In this document: one piece after another, positions 26,220 through 35,943 of the stretch
Numbering within the stretch: position 1 is the stretch's first letter
Layout of the letters: every line of letters begins with the position of its first letter
Origin: Physcomitrium patens
Lineage: Eukaryota; Streptophyta; Bryopsida; Funariales; Funariaceae
Assembly (NCBI RefSeq): GCF_000002425.4
Contig: NC_037255.1
Span: 673,153-737,152 of the forward strand
Reading direction: 5' to 3'
Length of the DNA stretch: 64,000 bases
The notes under the pieces: model-generated
Databases searched by the model: none
What the model saw: only the letters and a program-made list of their open reading frames with translations
Told to the model about the DNA's origin: nothing
Program-made: the position numbers and the translations under genes

Positions 26220-26780
26220 TGTCAAGGACAAGAACTCGATGAAAAAATAATTCAGACAAGTGAGAATTCACTCAAAGAGAGGTAAAAAAATATATATAAA
26301 CAAGTATATATATTGAAAGAGGAATTGGAATGGCTATTGCCAAAAGACAAGAAAACTAGAGACCCTTGAAACTAGACTAGAAGCAAGAAAGGAGTTGACA
26401 AGAATGAAGAAGCCTTCACTCTTGTCTCTATATATACTATCTAACTAAGAGCTACGTGGCGACGTTCTATAGGACCTCCAATATGTGTTGACTTTGTAGA
26501 ACACATGCCTTGACTTACAAGGCAAGTTTTTCTACGTGTGGACCACATAGTTAGCTTGATCTTCAAGCTAACAACATGTGTGGCACATGGCTAACTTGTT
26601 GACCACGTTTCTAATCCAAAAAGTCAATTAAAGACACCTATGAAGTCAAAGCAGTATCTAAAAAGTTTCTAGGAAGCTTCCATATTAAATATTATAGAAT
26701 TAACTTACTTTTACCTACTTTTACTTACTTCTATCTATTTCTATATGTAATTATTAGCTTACATGATTATGGCCATGACA
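26220..26780 (-). repeat. Chromovirus A 3' LTR
   Basis: A 561-bp LTR, near-identical to 35003-35562. On the minus strand a TATATATAG-type TATA box lies near 26440-26427. Five TTGAC cores lie upstream of it, listed separately. Confidence 0.95.
26488..26649 (-). promoter_or_regulatory. W-box (TTGAC) cluster in the chromovirus A LTR
   Basis: TTGAC cores in either orientation occur at 26488-26492, 26510-26514, 26599-26604 (TTGACC), 26633-26637 and 26645-26649. All lie upstream of the minus-strand TATA box. The same five recur in the other LTR at 35270-35431. TTGAC[CT] is the WRKY-factor site, and such clusters are typical of wound- or defence-responsive promoters. Function is inferred. Confidence 0.5.
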
Positions 26781-26797
26781 TTACCCCCCCTTCTAGG
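26781..26797 (-). other. Chromovirus A polypurine tract
   Basis: Read on the minus strand, a purine run with seven G residues (CTAGAAGGGGGGGTAA) abuts the 3' LTR, the expected position of the plus-strand primer. Confidence 0.75.
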
Positions 26798-26821
26798 GAC
26801 GAGTTCCATGAGGAGCGGTCA

Positions 26822-27118
26822 TCATATGTTGAGGAAATCTATGATGCGACGAATTGTATTCGCCACATACTCTGATCTCTGTTCTCTAAGAAGATGATTG
26901 ATAGGGCCTCTCAACCATCGGTAGTGTCCCATACCAGGGCGAGAAGACCACCCAGTTATTTGATCATTGTTCAGGCCTTCGTAACTTCCTTCGAATAGAA
27001 TATTTGGAACACCATCAGGAGTTGTTCCTACCTCTAGCAAAATCACCAAACATCGGGAGTTCCTTCCCAAATGGTGATACCAAATGCATTGTATCTCACC
27101 ATCTATTCGAGGAAGAAC
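26822..27118 (-). CDS. Chromovirus A accessory ORF (homologue of the chromovirus B ORF)
   Basis: An open frame lies between the pol stop (27339) and the 3' LTR, in sense with pol. The frame is open from the stop just upstream (about 27118) to 26822, but no ATG lies upstream of the conserved part. The first part of the gene is probably lost or frameshifted. The product contains CLVILLEV, HYRWLRGPINHLLREQ and a C-terminal IRRIIDFL. These align end to end with VIIFEVE, YYRWLQGPLNHLPREQ and IRQIFIFL of the chromovirus B ORF at 46691-47044. No known family is recognised. It is neither a retroviral env-like protein (no membrane segment) nor a chromodomain. Confidence 0.65.
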   Translation of the reverse strand, partial: VLPRIDGEIQCIWYHHLGRNSRCLVILLEVGTTPDGVPNILFEGSYEGLNNDQITGWSSRPGMGHYRWLRGPINHLLREQRSEYVANTIRRIIDFLNI

Positions 27119-27338
27119 ATGTCATTCTTGAAGATCTTCATCTCGATTGCGTCGTCTTCAAGGTTGTAACAATCATAATGTCTCGTCCGACAGGTCAGCA
27201 AATGAAGGCTCTTGGGTTGAATTCGCTGCTTGTTGGTTCTCCATCTCCTGAGCGCCACTACTACAATGAAGCTATGAGCAAGAATTGAAAGTAGAATGTT
27301 ATCTTGCCTAGATATTTTTTCTTTTATAAAGAAGGTTT

Positions 27339-30300
27339 TCATTTTAATTTTGATGGATGTCGTCGATGAAAAGCCTCCACCGCCTTTGTTGCATTTGCAA
27401 GATTCTTTATTGGCTCCCATGTGCGTTTGCTAATACCATATCTGCGCCAATGGACAAGATATTCTAATTTATTTTGGCGTCGCCTTGAATCTAAGATTTC
27501 TTCTACTTCAAACTCTTCATTATTGTCCACTTTTATAGGATGAGGTGGAGCTTGTCGTCTTCTTGGTATGTCCATTGTCTTGTATGGTTCAAAAAGAGAC
27601 ATGTGGAATATTAGATGGATTTTCATTGACTCCGGTAGATCTAAACGATATGCAACTGGATTGATTTGTGCAGAAATAGAAAATGGTCCCAGCCTTCGAT
27701 AGTCCAACTTATCACAAGGACGAGTGGTCTTGATATTGTGACGAAGTAGCCATACCTTATCACCCAAGACGAATGATGGTTGTTCGTTTCGATAGACATC
27801 TGCATTGGCCTTTTGTTGTTCTTGAGTCTCTTTTAACTGCGCCTTCATCGTTGCATGTAGCTCTGATAAATGAATTGCCAAATCTTTCGCAGCAGGATTA
27901 TCAACTTTTGAAAAGTCAAAAGTATCAAGTCATGGATGATAACTATATTTAGCAAAGAAAAGTGTTTGTTTTGTAGAAGAGTGTACCGTGTTATTGTAAG
28001 CAAACTCTGCCAATGGCAAAAGAGTTGTCCAATCATCTTGTTGGTAATTAATGGTACATCTTAAATATTGCTCCAAAACTTGATTAACACGCTCCGTTTG
28101 TCCATCAGTTTGAGGATGGAATGTCGAAGATAGTTTTATATCCACTTTAAGAATCTTGAAAAGAGTCCGCCAAAATCTTGATACAAATTGAGTTCCCCTA
28201 TCTGATATAATATCCTTGGGTAATCCATGATAGCGATAGATATTGTCAAGAAAGAGCTTAGCTGTTTCTTCACCTGTGATAGATTTTGTACATGGTACAA
28301 AATGTGCCATCTTGGTAAAACGATCTACTATCACGAATATAGAGTCATAAGAACCTGAGATTGGAAGATCCGTGATGAAGTCCTTAGAAACAGAAGACCA
28401 TGGTTGTTCTGGAATGGGTAATGGCTGAAGAAGTCCAAAAGGTCGATGACGAGGAGTTTTTGATCTTGAGCAAACATGACATGATTGTACAAAATCTTTA
28501 ACTGCCTTCCACATTTGTGGCCACTAAAAATCCTTAGATATCAGCTCCAAAGTCTTATTATATCCGAAATATCCTGCTGTTGGAAAGTCGTGATGAGCTT
28601 GAAGAATACGTAAACGTGCTTCTCCTTCTGGAACATATAGGCATCCTTCAAAATAGAGTAGGTTGTTCTTGAATTCAAATTTAGATGGATCATGAGATTT
28701 AAAAGAATTGTTCTTGATATCATGAACAAGAAGGTCTGAAGACATACTTAACTGGACTTGCTTAAGAAAAGTTAAATCAATAGTCAATGTTGATTTTATT
28801 TCTCGAAGATGAAATTGTTTCGGCTTCAAGAGAGCCGTTCTTTGTTGCTCAAAAGCTGCATCTCCTTCTTTTGGTGCAAGATAAGAACGTCTAGATAAGG
28901 CATCGGATAAACTTTGTTATTTTCCTGGTCGATAAGTGATGATGAACTCGAATCTTGATAAAGACATGTTCCAACGAGCTTGGCGACGATTTAATACGCG
29001 TGCTGACATAAAATATTCGAGGTTCTTCTGATCTGTATACACGGTGACTGGACTAGAAGCGCCTTCTAGATAATGATGCCATTCTTGAAAAGAATCCACA
29101 ATTGCAAGAAGTTCTTTGGCATGGATTTCATAATTGATTTCTGCTCCTGAGAATTTTCTTGAATGAAAGGCTACTGGATGAAGTTTGTCATCTGTTCCCA
29201 TTTGTGATAAAATCGCACCCAGAGCAAAGTCCGATGCATCTGTTTCGATAAAGAATGCTTTGGAAAAATCAACATGATACAAGATTGGTGTAGAAACAAA
29301 CGTTGTCTTCAAAGATTCAAAAAAAACTTCCGCTTCTTGATTCCATTGGAGTTTGTCTTTACAAGTCAAACGTGTAAGTGGAGCTGCAACTCGAGAGAAG
29401 TCTTTGATGAAGATCCGATAGTAGTTGGCAAATCTCAAAAAACATTGGACATCTCTTACCGTTTTTGGGATCTTCCAGTCTATAATAGTTTGAACTTTCT
29501 TAAGATCCATCATAAGTCCATCATTTGAAATGATGTAATCTAAGAAATCGACTTGAGTAGTGTAGAATACATACTTTTCTATCTTGGCATAGACTCCTGC
29601 ATCTCTTAATTTTTGTAACACACGACGAACATGAAGTTCATGTATTTTTGGATTCTTAGAATAGATCAAGATGTCGTCTAAATAACATACCACAAAATCA
29701 TCCAAAAACTCTCGAAAAACATCATTCATTAGATGTTGAAAAGCTGCTGGTGCATTTGTAAGTCCGAAAGGCATGATGTTGTATTCAAAATGTCCATACT
29801 TAGTTCGAAATGCAGTCTTCCATTCATCTCCTTCTTTGATGCGTACTAGATTGTATGCTCCCCGAAGATCTATTTTTGTATAGATCTTAGCTTGATTTAG
29901 CTAATCAAGAAGTTCGGATATTAAAGGTAGTGGATACCTGTTTTTGATGGTAATCTTGTTGAGTCCTCGATAATCAACACACATCCGCAATGATCCATCT
30001 TTTTTCTTCACAAATAGAATTGGAGCTCCTGCCGGAGATTTAGAATGGCGTATGAAATTCTTGGCTAGATTTTCTTCAATATATTCCTTGAGTTCAGCCA
30101 ACTCGTTTTGTGATAAACTATAGATTGGTCCGAATGGTGATTGTGCTCCTTCTTGAAGGTCAATTGAGCAATCATAGGGACGATGTTTTGGGAGTGTATC
30201 CGCATTCTTTTTTTCAAATACATCTTGAAATTCTTGATATTGGTTTGGAATGCCACTTGAAGTCTTTTCACCAGTAGAAATGGGTGTAGCATAAATAATG

Positions 30301-30830
30301 TATGGTGATTCTTTCATACCAGCATGCAAGAAAGCTTTTGTGCCTATAAATACGAGTTTAATTGAACTAGACTTATGACTCTCTACTTGCTTAACTACAC
30401 TGTTAGTTATACTTTTAGAGAAAGTAAGGGTTTGGATAATCCAGTCTATTTGAGGGTTGTATTTTTCTAACCACAATAAACCTAAAATGACTAGATTAGA
30501 GGGAGATCTAATGATATTAAATACTACAAAACTATTATGACCATTGATTATTACTTCTATAGGAAGGGTTTCGTGAGTAATATCTCCAGAACACAATGGA
30601 CGACCATCTATGACTTCTATATGAACAAGTTTAGTTTTCTTTACTAAAGATATGTTATGAATTTTAGTAAATTCTTCATCTAAAAAACACGCCGAGGCTC
30701 CTGAATCTAACAAGGCAGAGACTTTGTAATGTTTAGGTCCTAAAATAATATTTAATGTAAAACAAGGAGAGGGCTCTGAGGAGAGAATAAGACCTTTACT
30801 AGAAGTTGTGCAAGGTTCCAGCCACACGGT
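27339..30830 (-). pseudogene. Chromovirus A pol (PR-RT-RH-IN-chromodomain) with premature stops
   Basis: One minus-strand frame runs the whole length, broken by stops at 29901-29903, 28917-28919, 28524-28526 and 27930-27932. No frameshift is needed. Protease has [12 protein letters not shown] has the catalytic YLDDILIYS. RNase H has ETDASDFALGA. Integrase has the CHVC zinc pair, FITDLP and SDRGTQF for the two Asp, and TDGQTERVNQ for the Glu. The end is a chromodomain (EEFEVEEILD, LVHWRRY, RTWEP) with the aromatic cage F/W/Y. The true stop is at 27339. The first codons abut the 2.95-kb insertion at 30831. Confidence 0.92.
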
Positions 30831-31865
30831 GTCATATTACGTGTTGTCTTATTTGGGAATACACTGGGTATCTGGCTGTGGAAGATATAATTGTTTTTAC
30901 AAATAACAAAGAAACCCTAATAGATTTTATCCATGTATGAAGAATATAATTGTAATATCAATTTCGAAGTATTTAAAAACACTCCTCATAGTCATTTTAA
31001 CCATACAATATTCTAATTGCTTTATTTCTTTTATAATTAAGTTGTTTTGTTTTTCTTAACAAGTCCTAATCCTAGCCAGTGAGCTTTGACAAGCTGTAAC
31101 TTTTGATCCAACCGTCCACTTAGTGTGAAATTTTGCACCCAAATACAAGTATAAGCCTTCTATATGCTCAGAAAATTTCAGCCCAACCCAACTTACAGAT
31201 TGAAAGAAAACGCCCAAAAACCGCACTAATGACACTCGGCTACAACCTTGAAATTTGATGTAGAAACTCCAGAAGTGATTTCTCCTTTGTCAACCGTTAA
31301 CTCCAGCTCAAAATTGAATAGCCGCTTGATCTCTAAATCTTCTATTACCAAGCCAAAAATTACGTCGATCCAACCGGTAGATCTTCAGATATCACAGAAA
31401 CCCTATCCAACCCTAGACTGCCAACTTCCGATAGTCCTTTGTACTAAAATCCAGATATCTCTTGATTGCATTGTTAGATTAATATAAAATTTTTTATACA
31501 CTTAGCATATCCAACTATCCAGACAATACCAAATTTTGACCCATAGATGCTACACGACTTGCACAAACCGATTGAGAATGCAAACCATCAATGTTTTATA
31601 TAAAATCCAAAATACCAAAATAAACACTGACTTTGAGCAGTGATTGCTCTCCCCTCACAAATCCTAATGAAACCAAACTAGTAACCTTGAAAGAGCTTGA
31701 AGCTAGCTCTTCGATCCAAAAAACCCTCACTGAAAAAACTCCACTGAAAAAACCCCCACTGATAAAATTCCACTGAAAAAACCCCCCTCATTTCTTAACC
31801 TTCCTCCCCTTTAACCCTAATTCTCCCCTCTTTCAAACCCTAGCCTTTGAATTTCTTCAATCTTC

Positions 31866-31946
31866 CGTCTTGGATCCGGAATTGGCTCCTTCCATCTTGG
31901 ATCCGGAATTAGCTCCTTCCGTCTTGGATCCGGAATTGGCTCTCGC
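31866..31946. repeat. Triplicated 27-bp motif in the left arm
   Basis: Three tandem copies of a unit built on TCTTGGATCCGGAATTGGCT, with inverted, degenerate counterparts in the right arm around 32880-32965. Confidence 0.8.
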
Positions 31947-32290
31947 TGTCAGAGCTTTCTCCTTCGTTTTTACCTTTAAGAGATCCTTTTACCGAAAAAC
32001 AACGTTCCCTGAAACGGCACAGAGAACAGGACAGCCTGAAACAGAATTGAAACCCCGTAATCGGGACCACATTGAGTCGCCTGACTAATTCAGGTCTCAT
32101 ATTGGATAAGAGTCCCGTAGTAAGACCCGGATTTTCTCGTAATTAGACTGCATTGGGTTGCCCGACCAATTCAGGTTTCATATTGGGTAAGAGGACCCGG
32201 ATTGGATTCTTGAAATTGGATCCAATTGGCTCTTCGAACCAGGCTCACCCGTCGTGTGAATTGGTCCTTTCTCTTCTTGCTGACTCCCGT

Positions 32291-32469
32291 TGTCGTGTTG
32301 TAACACGAGTATATCGTGAAAATATAAAAAAAGGGGACTTTTATTAATGTTCAGTTACCTCGAAGATTGGGAGCAACGACCAACTCCAATGCAAATACTG
32401 AGTGGCCAGGTTCAGTCACCCCATTACAGTCAACCGGAGCATACTGAAATGCTCCGTTCGATTCCAACA
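32291..32469. repeat. 179-bp module at the centre of the inverted-repeat element
   Basis: Starts TGTCGTGTTG and ends CCAACA (TG...CA, LTR-like). It contains the palindrome CGTGTTGTAACACG at its edge and a hairpin GGAGCAT-ACTGAA-ATGCTCC near its end. The copy at 33775-33594 (minus) shares most of the sequence. It may be a small solo LTR or a structural cassette. Confidence 0.65.
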
Positions 32470-33775
32470 ACGGGAGTCAGCAGGAAGGGAAAGGACCAAT
32501 TCACATGACGGGTGAGCCTGGTTCATAGAGCTAATTGGATCCAATTTCAAGAATCCAATCCGGGTCCTCTTACCCAATATGAGACATGAATTGGCCGGGC
32601 TACCCAATGCAGTCTAATTACGAGAAATTCCGGTCTTACTATGGACCTCAGCCAATCTGACGCAAAGGACCACTTTGACCCAATTACGTGAACATGCAGG
32701 TTATTACGAGCATCTTACCCAATATGAGACCTGAATTGGTCGGGCAACTCAATGTGGACCCGAGTACGGGGTTTCGATTCTGTTTCAGGCTGTCCTATTC
32801 TCTGGGTCGTTTCAGGGAACGTTGTTTTCGGTAAATGGATCTCTTAAAGATAAAAACGGAGGAGAAAGCTCTGACGGCGAGAGCCAATTTCGGATCTAAG
32901 CTTTGATGGCGAGAGCCAATTTCGGATCTAAGCTCTGACGGCTGGAGCCAATTTTGGATCCAAGACGGAAGATTGAAGAAATTCAGAATTAAGGTTAAGA
33001 AAGGAGGGGGGGAAGAGAGGGTTTTTTTTTATGGAGAGGTTTTGAAGCGGGGGAGAGCTAGCTTCATGCTTCGGGCGGAGAAAAAAGACAGAGAATTGGG
33101 TTTTTTTTCTTCATAGGGTTTTGGGAAGACTGAGGCAATCGTTGCTGAAGTCAGTGTTGTAATGGTGAATCGAGATTTTTAATGAAGTGGGTTTGATTAT
33201 TCTTGACTGTTTTGTGAAATCGAGTTACGTTTGTGATTGAAGAATTAAAAGGGTGTCTATAGGATTGAGTATGCGAAGTGAATGAAATTTATTGGATTAA
33301 TCTAACAAGACAGTTAGTGGATACAAGATTGTAAATACAAAGCGGTATCGGAGATTAGCACATTGGACTGTTCGGGATTCTCTGTAACGTCTAGAGATGT
33401 ACCGGCTGAGGTGAAAGGGACTTCGGTGAGCAGTCGAAGGCCATCCGTATAGATTTACCGTATATTCTTGCAGTCATTTATATTCCAACAGTCAAAAACT
33501 GTTAGACTGCTTGACTATTGATGAATCTCCATACTACCTTCTACAGCCAGATGCCCGGCGCGTTCTCGAGCAGAAAAGCATATAATACGACACTGTTACT
33601 GGAATAGAATGGAGCATTTCAGTATGCCCCGGCTGACTGTAACGGGGTGACTGAACCTGGCCTCTCAGTACTTGCACTGAAATTGGTCATTGCTCCCAAT
33701 ATTCGAGGTAACTGAACATTAATAAAAGTCCTCTTTCTTTATATTTTCACAGTATACTCGTGTTACAACACGACA

Positions 33776-34826
33776 ACGGTCCCTATTGTAACTGGACAAA
33801 TTCGTTTTCCGACACATTATCTTCTTTCATAGCCATACTCCTCATTTTGTGATTGCGTCGTTTCTTTGGATAATGTTGAGCAGTGTGCTTTGGTTCTCCA
33901 CAATATAAACATAATCCTTCTTGACGACAACGAGTCTTTTCTTGCTCAGTAAGAGGTTTGAAACGTAATGCATCAATTTACATATCCTCTACTTCCGAAT
34001 GTATGTATTGAAGATGTGTTGGTGTTGCCATTGAATTATAGTAACGTTGAGGTCCACTTATACGGTTCTCAGATCGGAATTCAAAAAGGCGATTGTCGTA
34101 CTTTATAGCAAAGTCAATTGCTTGACTCAATGTTTGAGGATCAAGTAAGTTGAGCATTAATTTTTTTACCTCATATTGTAATCCGTAGAGAAATTGGCTA
34201 ATAAGAGCAGCATCATCCCACTTGATATCAGTTGCAAGTTGTCGAAATTGTGAAGCATATAACGATACTGATCGATTGTCTTGTCATAAAATACGGATCT
34301 CATTGGTTGCAACACGAATTGCATCATGTTTTCCATACATGGATCGAAACTTTGCCAAAAAAGTCTCTAGATTATCCAATATTGGATCTCGTCGTTCAAG
34401 AAAAGATGAAAACCACGATAGTACCGAACCTGAAAGAAGCGTACCAATGAATCTAACTTGTGATCCTGGAGTTGGATAGCTTTGGGGTTGAAGTTCAATC
34501 ACAAGTTGCACTTGATTGATAAATCCTCGAAACTTGGATCTGGTGCCATCAAACTTCTCGGGTAGGGCAATTCTTGGTTCTCTAACATTTGAAGGGCGTT
34601 CCACTATAGGAGAAAGGACATGGTTTGGTGCAGATGTTGAAGCAGCTTCAACCATTTCTATATCTTCACTTCCTGCCAATCTTGTTGCTCCTTGTGGTGG
34701 TAAATTGAGTTGATGCATTGCAAGCATTAACTCCCTCAATTGCTCTTGCATTTGTGCCATTGCACTCTTCATTTTAAGAAGTTTTGCCATGATAACACTT
34801 AGAAGAGAGAAGATGTCTAATATCAC
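33776..34826 (-). pseudogene. Chromovirus A gag
   Basis: The minus-strand frame begins near the ATG at 34790. The gag core FRGFINQVQLV...FIGTLLSG aligns with chromovirus B. Premature stops occur at 34284-34286 and near 33977-33979. The zinc knuckle CLYCGEPKHTAQHY has lost its last cysteine (C-x2-C-x4-H-x4-Y instead of C). The frame ends CAATAG immediately at the gag/pol junction, where the inverted-repeat element entered. Confidence 0.85.
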
Positions 34827-35002
34827 TCAAGACAACTAGAAGAGAGGACTTGCGGACAAAGAAAATACTAAGGACAATATCAGTTTAGAAGAGGATAATC
34901 CGCAACTTCTAATACGAATATATCTTATCAAGAAAAAGGGATAATCCACTCATAATCAAGATTAGACAAAGCTCTGATATTGTAGGTGTATTCTTGTCAA
35001 TC
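34827..35002 (-). other. Chromovirus A leader with primer site and one hairpin unit
   Basis: ATATCAGAGC (34980-34971, minus) lies 22 nt inside the 5' LTR. TATCAGAG is complementary to the 3' end of plant initiator tRNA-Met apart from the terminal CCA. Downstream, 34912-34885 forms a 7-bp stem (TTAGAAG/CTTCTAA) around a 14-nt loop TTGCGGATTATCCT, the same loop found three times in chromovirus B. Confidence 0.65.
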
Positions 35003-35562
35003 TGTCAAGGACAAGAACTCGATAAAAAACAATTCAGACAAGTGAGAATTCACTCAAAGAGAGGTAAAAAAATATATATAAACAAGTATATATATTGAAA
35101 GAGGAACTGGAATGGCTATTGCCAAAAGACAAGAAAACTAGAGACCCTTGAAACTAGACTAGAAGCAAGAAAGGAGTTGACAAGAATGAAGAATCCTTCA
35201 CTCTTGTCTCTATATATACTATCTAACTAAGAGCTACATGGCGACGTTCTATAGGACCTCCAATATGTATTGACTTTGTAGAACACATGCCTTGACTTAC
35301 AAGGCAAGTTTTTCTACGTGTGGACCACATAGTTAGCTTGATCTTCAAGCTAACAACATGTGTGGCACATAGCCAACTTGTTGACCACGTTTCTAATCCA
35401 AAAAGTCAATTAAAGACACCTATGAAGTCAAAGCAGCGTCTAAAAAGTTTTTAGGAAGCTTCCATATTAAATATTATAGAATTAACTTACTTTTACCTAC
35501 TTTTACTTACTTCTATCTATTTCTATATGTAATTATTAGCTTACATGATTATGGCCGTGACA
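35003..35562 (-). repeat. Chromovirus A 5' LTR
   Basis: A 560-bp LTR, partner of 26220-26780. The minus-strand TATA box is near 35222-35210, and W-box cores lie at 35270-35274, 35292-35296, 35381-35386, 35405-35409 and 35427-35431. Confidence 0.95.
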
Positions 35563-35567
35563 GCTTC

Positions 35568-35733
35568 ACACACACAAATCTATTGATCTGGTTGTGTCTC
35601 GTATATAAGAAGAGAGAAGATAAGAGGATGAACAGTACTTCTCCACTAGACTCTAAATACTGTAGCTATGGTAATTACTATAGTCTACAATAAATATTAT
35701 GGAGAGCGTCAATTACATTTAATGATCTCAATA
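35568..35733 (-). repeat. Copia 3' LTR, right segment
   Basis: Continues the copia LTR after chromovirus A and matches 47600-47771. Its inner end reads ATA where the other LTR reads ACA, so the terminal CA has mutated. On the minus strand it is preceded by a purine-rich GCGAGGAGGAG (35746-35734), the copia polypurine tract. Confidence 0.88.
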
Positions 35734-35943
35734 CTCCTCCTCGCTCATCATAATATTTACATAATATAAAATTTATATAGATTTATGATCTATACTTTTC
35801 TATGATCTTGCAAGATCAAGAATTGTTGTCTCATTAAAACCTTATCAAAGAAAATCTAATTTTATTTAAGGACAAAATCATAGATGAAGGAAAAAGAGTA
35901 CAACCACATTTTCTTTAATTATTTAAAGAGCTCATTAACTTTC

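Larger units (their letters stand above)
30831..33775. mobile_element. Inverted-repeat element inserted at the gag/pol junction of chromovirus A
   Basis: Flanked by ACGGT (30826-30830 and 33776-33780). In the uninterrupted chromovirus B the same site reads GGGACCGTGCGG with one copy, so the insertion boundary is exact. The interior is two arms in inverted orientation (about 30831-32290 and 33593-32470), best matched at 31860-32290 against 32975-32470. They are joined at a perfect 10-bp inversion TGACTCCCGT/ACGGGAGTCA that brackets a 179-bp module (32291-32469). A second, inverted copy of that module forms the right end (33594-33775). The outer ends TGTCATATTA (30830) and TGTCGTATTA (33592, minus) also match as inverted repeats. 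No transposase or other coding region is seen, so it is non-autonomous. The class is uncertain: a foldback-like DNA element or a rearranged LTR derivative. Confidence 0.7.
26220..35562 (-). mobile_element. Chromovirus A: Ty3/gypsy retrotransposon inserted in the copia 3' LTR
   Basis: LTRs at 26220-26780 and 35003-35562 begin TGTC and end GACA, flanked by GCTTC (26215-26219 and 35563-35567). Minus-strand order is 5' LTR, primer site, leader, gag, [2.95-kb insertion], protease, RT, RNase H, integrase, chromodomain, accessory ORF, polypurine tract and 3' LTR. The LTRs differ by about 12 substitutions and one indel over 560 bp, near 2%. Gag and pol carry several premature stops, so the copy is not autonomous. 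Without its insertion it is about 6.4 kb. Confidence 0.95.

Noticed and set aside
32400-32469. tRNA-like or SINE-like B box (GTTCGATTCC) in the 179-bp module
   Set aside because: The second module copy reads ATTCTATTCC, and no A box or cloverleaf can be formed.
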